Source: Bactrocera neohumeralis (taxonomy: Eukaryota > Arthropoda > Insecta > Diptera > Tephritidae). From it: DNA of 64,000 nucleotides. Below the pieces are notes generated by a model, which was not told the DNA's origin, ran no database searches, and worked only from the letters and a program-made list of their open reading frames with translations. The position numbers and the translations under genes are program-made. The stretch spans positions 2,914,001 through 2,978,000 of the forward strand of contig NC_065921.1 of the NCBI RefSeq assembly GCF_024586455.1, in the 5' to 3' direction. Each line of letters opens with the position of its first letter. Position 1 is the first letter of the stretch. Positions 60,901 through 64,000 of this stretch are shown one piece after another.

Positions 60901-62104
60901 CTTTGCGAGAATTATTCCTTTCGAATGCGTTAGCCTTGTTCTTGAAAAAAGTGGGTCAAGATTTTATCGAAATATTTCACATGTCAGAAGTTTTTGGGTT
61001 TCATTTCGCTTGAGCACATTTATAGAATATTTAATTTCATTTATCGTTACGGTGTTTTCCTATTTCAGTTACAGGCGACATTCACAGGCACCTAACAACC
61101 CAATGAACCAAAAAGGCGGTGAGGGAAATTCGAGAAAATTTATTTCGAAAATGCATATTATTCGAGCCTACAGCCTCAACCGAAGGGTTGCGATATATTG
61201 ACCAATGCGGTGCTTTAGGGATAGCAATTGTGACGCAGAACCCGCTTTCGATACCAGTTCTCGATGGATGCTTAGAAGATTATATCTAAAAAATTACCCT
61301 CGGCAGTCATAGCGAACCGTGGAGCGTTTTTCGGTCATAAAAAATTGGAAGCAGGCTAAGAATCTCTAACCCTTTAATAGTAGATTCAGACCGACTCACT
61401 CACAAAGCCAATGAACAAGGTGGGGTTAATCAATGAAGTTTTCTGAATTTTGTTTATTACCTCTAATTATTCCTTATATCAGGGCATAGCTTATTTCTAT
61501 TGGCGTTGCCTGTAACAAATGACGATCCTGGCTGGCATTTAAGTTCCCTCAAGACATCTTTCGATAGCTTCAGCCACTCGTTTTTACTTGAATGCATTTG
61601 AAGTGACTTCCTTTTTCCTCGCTATTAGTTAGATGTTCAGTCGGCCATGCTGAAGATTTAGTGAGCCAGCATATGCTTAGGTATCACATTGACAGCTGGC
61701 GCCGGCCAAAGGGCAGCGGGGCAGCGGGGCAATGGCGTAATATGCGACTTCACAAGTTGCGCCAACTTCTCGCTGCTTTATTAGCATTATGCAATTTAAT
61801 TGCAGCTTTTAATTTTGGATATATCATTAAGTCGTTTATTGTTGCTACGATATTAAAGCTGTCATTGTCGTCTAGACATAAACACACATACAAACAAGGG
61901 AAGGCAAAGAGCGGTGTCATAAGCTTCTACCCTTTTCAACTTGACTTATGTGCAGTTTTAGTTGTGACAATTCGCTCCAAGGAAAAATGTACAATCAGAA
62001 GTTATGAAGAAAATTGTCCAAAACTATAAAATTATATATGTATGTACTGGTGTAAGAATATTAGGGTGGGTAAAAAAAAAAATATTTTTAAATAACATTT
62101 TTTC
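57991..62104. other. Non-coding stretch
   Basis: No supported gene. Contains a CATA/CGTA tandem tract at 60585-60645. The frame 61661-62029 begins with arginine-rich residues and a leucine-rich run. It has neither a splice context nor family resemblance. Confidence 0.45.
60585..60645. repeat. (TACA)n interrupted microsatellite
   Basis: Repeated TACATAC/TACGTAC units with a small 'TTACATGCC' interruption. Confidence 0.8.
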
Positions 62105-62165
62105 CACCCTTTCTGGGTGTTACAAGCTTCGTGGCAAACTTAATCCACCCAGTTGAGTGTATAAG
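62105..62165. repeat. Tail of dispersed repeat family A
   Basis: TTCTGGGTGTTACAAGCTTC and GGCAAACTTAATCCACCC parallel the end of the copy at 53961-54470. Confidence 0.65.
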
Positions 62166-62880
62166 AATATTATTATAGCTTAATAGGAGGAACCAAATTA
62201 GCAAAGCATTAATTAGTAATAGAAAGTGATTAGCAGTTAAAAGTGTCTAATTGAGCAATAGATTTTAATATCTTTGATAATTTAATAACTATGTATTTTA
62301 TAAAATTATAGACAAGTGGGGATTATTGTTGCGGTTTGCGGCGTCAGTCAATTGCAAATGTATGTTTGTATGCATTTAATAGCCGCTAGTTACGTACTAT
62401 CGAGTGTTATTGACCCTAAACTTGAACCAGAAACACGAAACGCCACACCTAACCAAACATACGCACACATACACACAGCTAGCATAGCAGCAAATCCGCT
62501 AAGTCATAATAAGCAGCTACAAAACTTAGCGAACAGAAGAAAAAATCGCTAGCAACAAAAACTAATAACGAAAAACAAATAATTGTTCGCTTTATAGCTC
62601 TATCTGCGGCTCGCATGTATACAATTATATTATATAAATAATACAAGCATCCATATATATATACGTAGGTAAATACAAGTATATATGTACATGTATTTAA
62701 ACTAGAGCCTCGATTTATACGCTAAACAATTTCAATTGACTGACTTAAGCAGTATTTTTATACTCTTGCAACATGTTGCTACAGAGCTTAATTGCTTTGT
62801 TCACCTAACGGTTGTCTGCATCACCTAAAACTAATCAAAGTATATACATACGTATATAGTTTTATATATGTATATATAAA
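62166..62880. other. Non-coding; possible last exon or 3'UTR-like patch
   Basis: At 62310 a TTATAG acceptor-like site is followed by an open frame to 62552 ending KNR-stop. It has no conserved motif and no upstream partner. I do not call a gene. Confidence 0.3.
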
Positions 62881-64000
62881 TGATTAGTGGAAGATGCGGT
62901 ACACGTTTCCTTGGCAAAAATCGGACCACTGCCACGCCCACAAAATGCCATTAAGCGAGAACCTGAAAGGGCCATAACTGAGCACCAAATTAAGGTAAAA
63001 AGCTGCAATTTGACACAGGGCATCGTATCTGTAGGCTAAAAGTTAAAAAAATGGGCGTGGCGCCGCCCTGTAATGGTTTAATGAATCAGAAGATATGTAA
63101 TTTTCCAAACCACTCAAGCTACAATAACCAAGCGCGCTCAGGACAAATCCCTTAAGCATCACTATCGATGCTGTAAAAATGGATGAAATCGCAAAATAAA
63201 TACGCCCACTCCCCATCCGAAATCGGAAATCGGGGTAAAACCACGCCTACTTCCCATATAACACAATTTTAAATTCCATCTGATTCTTTCTCACTTTCCA
63301 GTACAGAAATAAAGTAGTAATTAAAATAACGAGATACAACTTTGCGTGAATGCCTTTAAAGTATACCACCTTACGACCAAAACTTGTCCAAATCCAACTG
63401 TTTAACTGTTTAAGCGCCTATGTGCCGAATATTTGGGCCCAAGTACATATAGTTGACTTTTTACCGCAAATAGCGGTCAATGTGTGAGATATATAATTGA
63501 AATTCTGGGGTGATCCTTTTCTGATAATGGTATTTCGTTTTATCAAAAAGGGGTTGAATCGGGTCAATACTTCCCTTAGACCCCATAGGCCAAATATAAT
63601 CATAATCGACATTCCGGTGGACTTTATACCGCATATATCAGCCAACATTTAAGTTATCTCAAAGAAAATTAGAGAGGGTGTTTACTTACATCAGTCTATC
63701 TTTGAGCCAAAAATGAAAAAAATGACTTTGCCTACTAATATATAATATCCTTTCGAATAATTAACAGTACTCCAAGTGATTTTTGATGATATGTGAGGAC
63801 CTTAATGAAACCCAGGAAACACGTGTTGGCATATGGTATGTTAATAGAATGTAGTATGGCCAAAAATTGATAAAATCGGATCAATACTACCCTAACTACC
63901 ATATAATGCATGCGAGTGCAAGAATAGAGTTCAGTTTCCTAGCAGTATATTGCAGGTACCTGGTACTTATAACTACTTTTTCAATAAATCCATGCCGATG
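62881..64000. repeat. Dispersed repeat region, internally repetitive, runs off the right edge
   Basis: Phrases such as ACTGCCACGCCCAC, ATGGGCGTGGCGCCGC and TACGCCCACTCCCCATCC, with GGGTCAATACTTCCCTTAGA (63556) and GGATCAATACTACCCTAACT (63878), recur with variation. They are unlike the flanking DNA and look like a large decayed, non-coding repeat. The frame 63418-63648 is incidental. Confidence 0.5.

Noticed and set aside
61661..62029. 122-codon plus-strand frame
   Set aside because: Composition shifts abruptly and no neighbouring exon or homology supports it.
1..64000. tRNA, rRNA, CRISPR or bacterial operon structure
   Set aside because: No cloverleaf with a GTTCRANNC box was found, no regularly spaced direct repeats with unique spacers, and the genes have spliceosomal introns.

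Overview
The window looks like accessory-rich, gene-poor euchromatin of a higher fly (Brachycera). It is AT-rich, with multi-exon genes, GT-AG introns, TATA boxes, AATAAA signals, (CA)n/(TA)n/(CAACAA)n microsatellites, and many mariner, Tc1-like and non-LTR retrotransposon relics. A tephritid fruit fly is my best guess. It rests on repeat style and gene families, not on a search.

Five gene loci are supported by spliced reading frames. (1) A first coding exon on the minus strand at 1532-1765 belongs to an unrecognised gene running off the left edge. (2) A complete eight-exon focadhesin (FOCAD) gene lies on the minus strand, 12397 down to 5319. All splice phases agree and the protein is about 1203 residues, some 600 shorter than human FOCAD. 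(3) Two related small secreted-protein genes lie on the minus strand. Gene B has its last two exons at 16041-15698 and gene C is complete at 45654-42967. They share a phase-0 intron just before an IPI-x-x-LR motif. (4) A Gly-rich then Gln/Arg-rich secreted-type protein is encoded on the minus strand at 21326-18885. (5) A two-exon MBF2-family (salivary-type secreted) gene lies on the plus strand at 22747-24402. A lone signal-peptide exon at 36009-35950 (minus) must belong to gene B or to the Gly-rich gene.

Most of the rest is intron or intergenic DNA. One mariner family is present as four copies with TA target duplications: two near full length, one 362-bp deletion derivative and one 105-bp MITE made only of its ends. 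Three or four other Tc1/mariner relics, two non-LTR relics (an RT tail and an RNase H region) and at least two unclassified dispersed repeat families also occur. There is also a set of small 'CAGAGAAYGTA' hairpins, a 30-bp perfect hairpin abutting a 9-bp perfect hairpin, and several tandem repeats.

The region right of 46 kb has no coding exon I can support. It contains at least three CA/CAACAA-rich, GC-richer patches (about 46.2-47.7, 53.0-53.7 and 57.0-58.0 kb) that look like promoter or 5'UTR DNA. The first could carry the non-coding first exon of gene C.

I saw no tRNA, rRNA, CRISPR array or bacterial feature.
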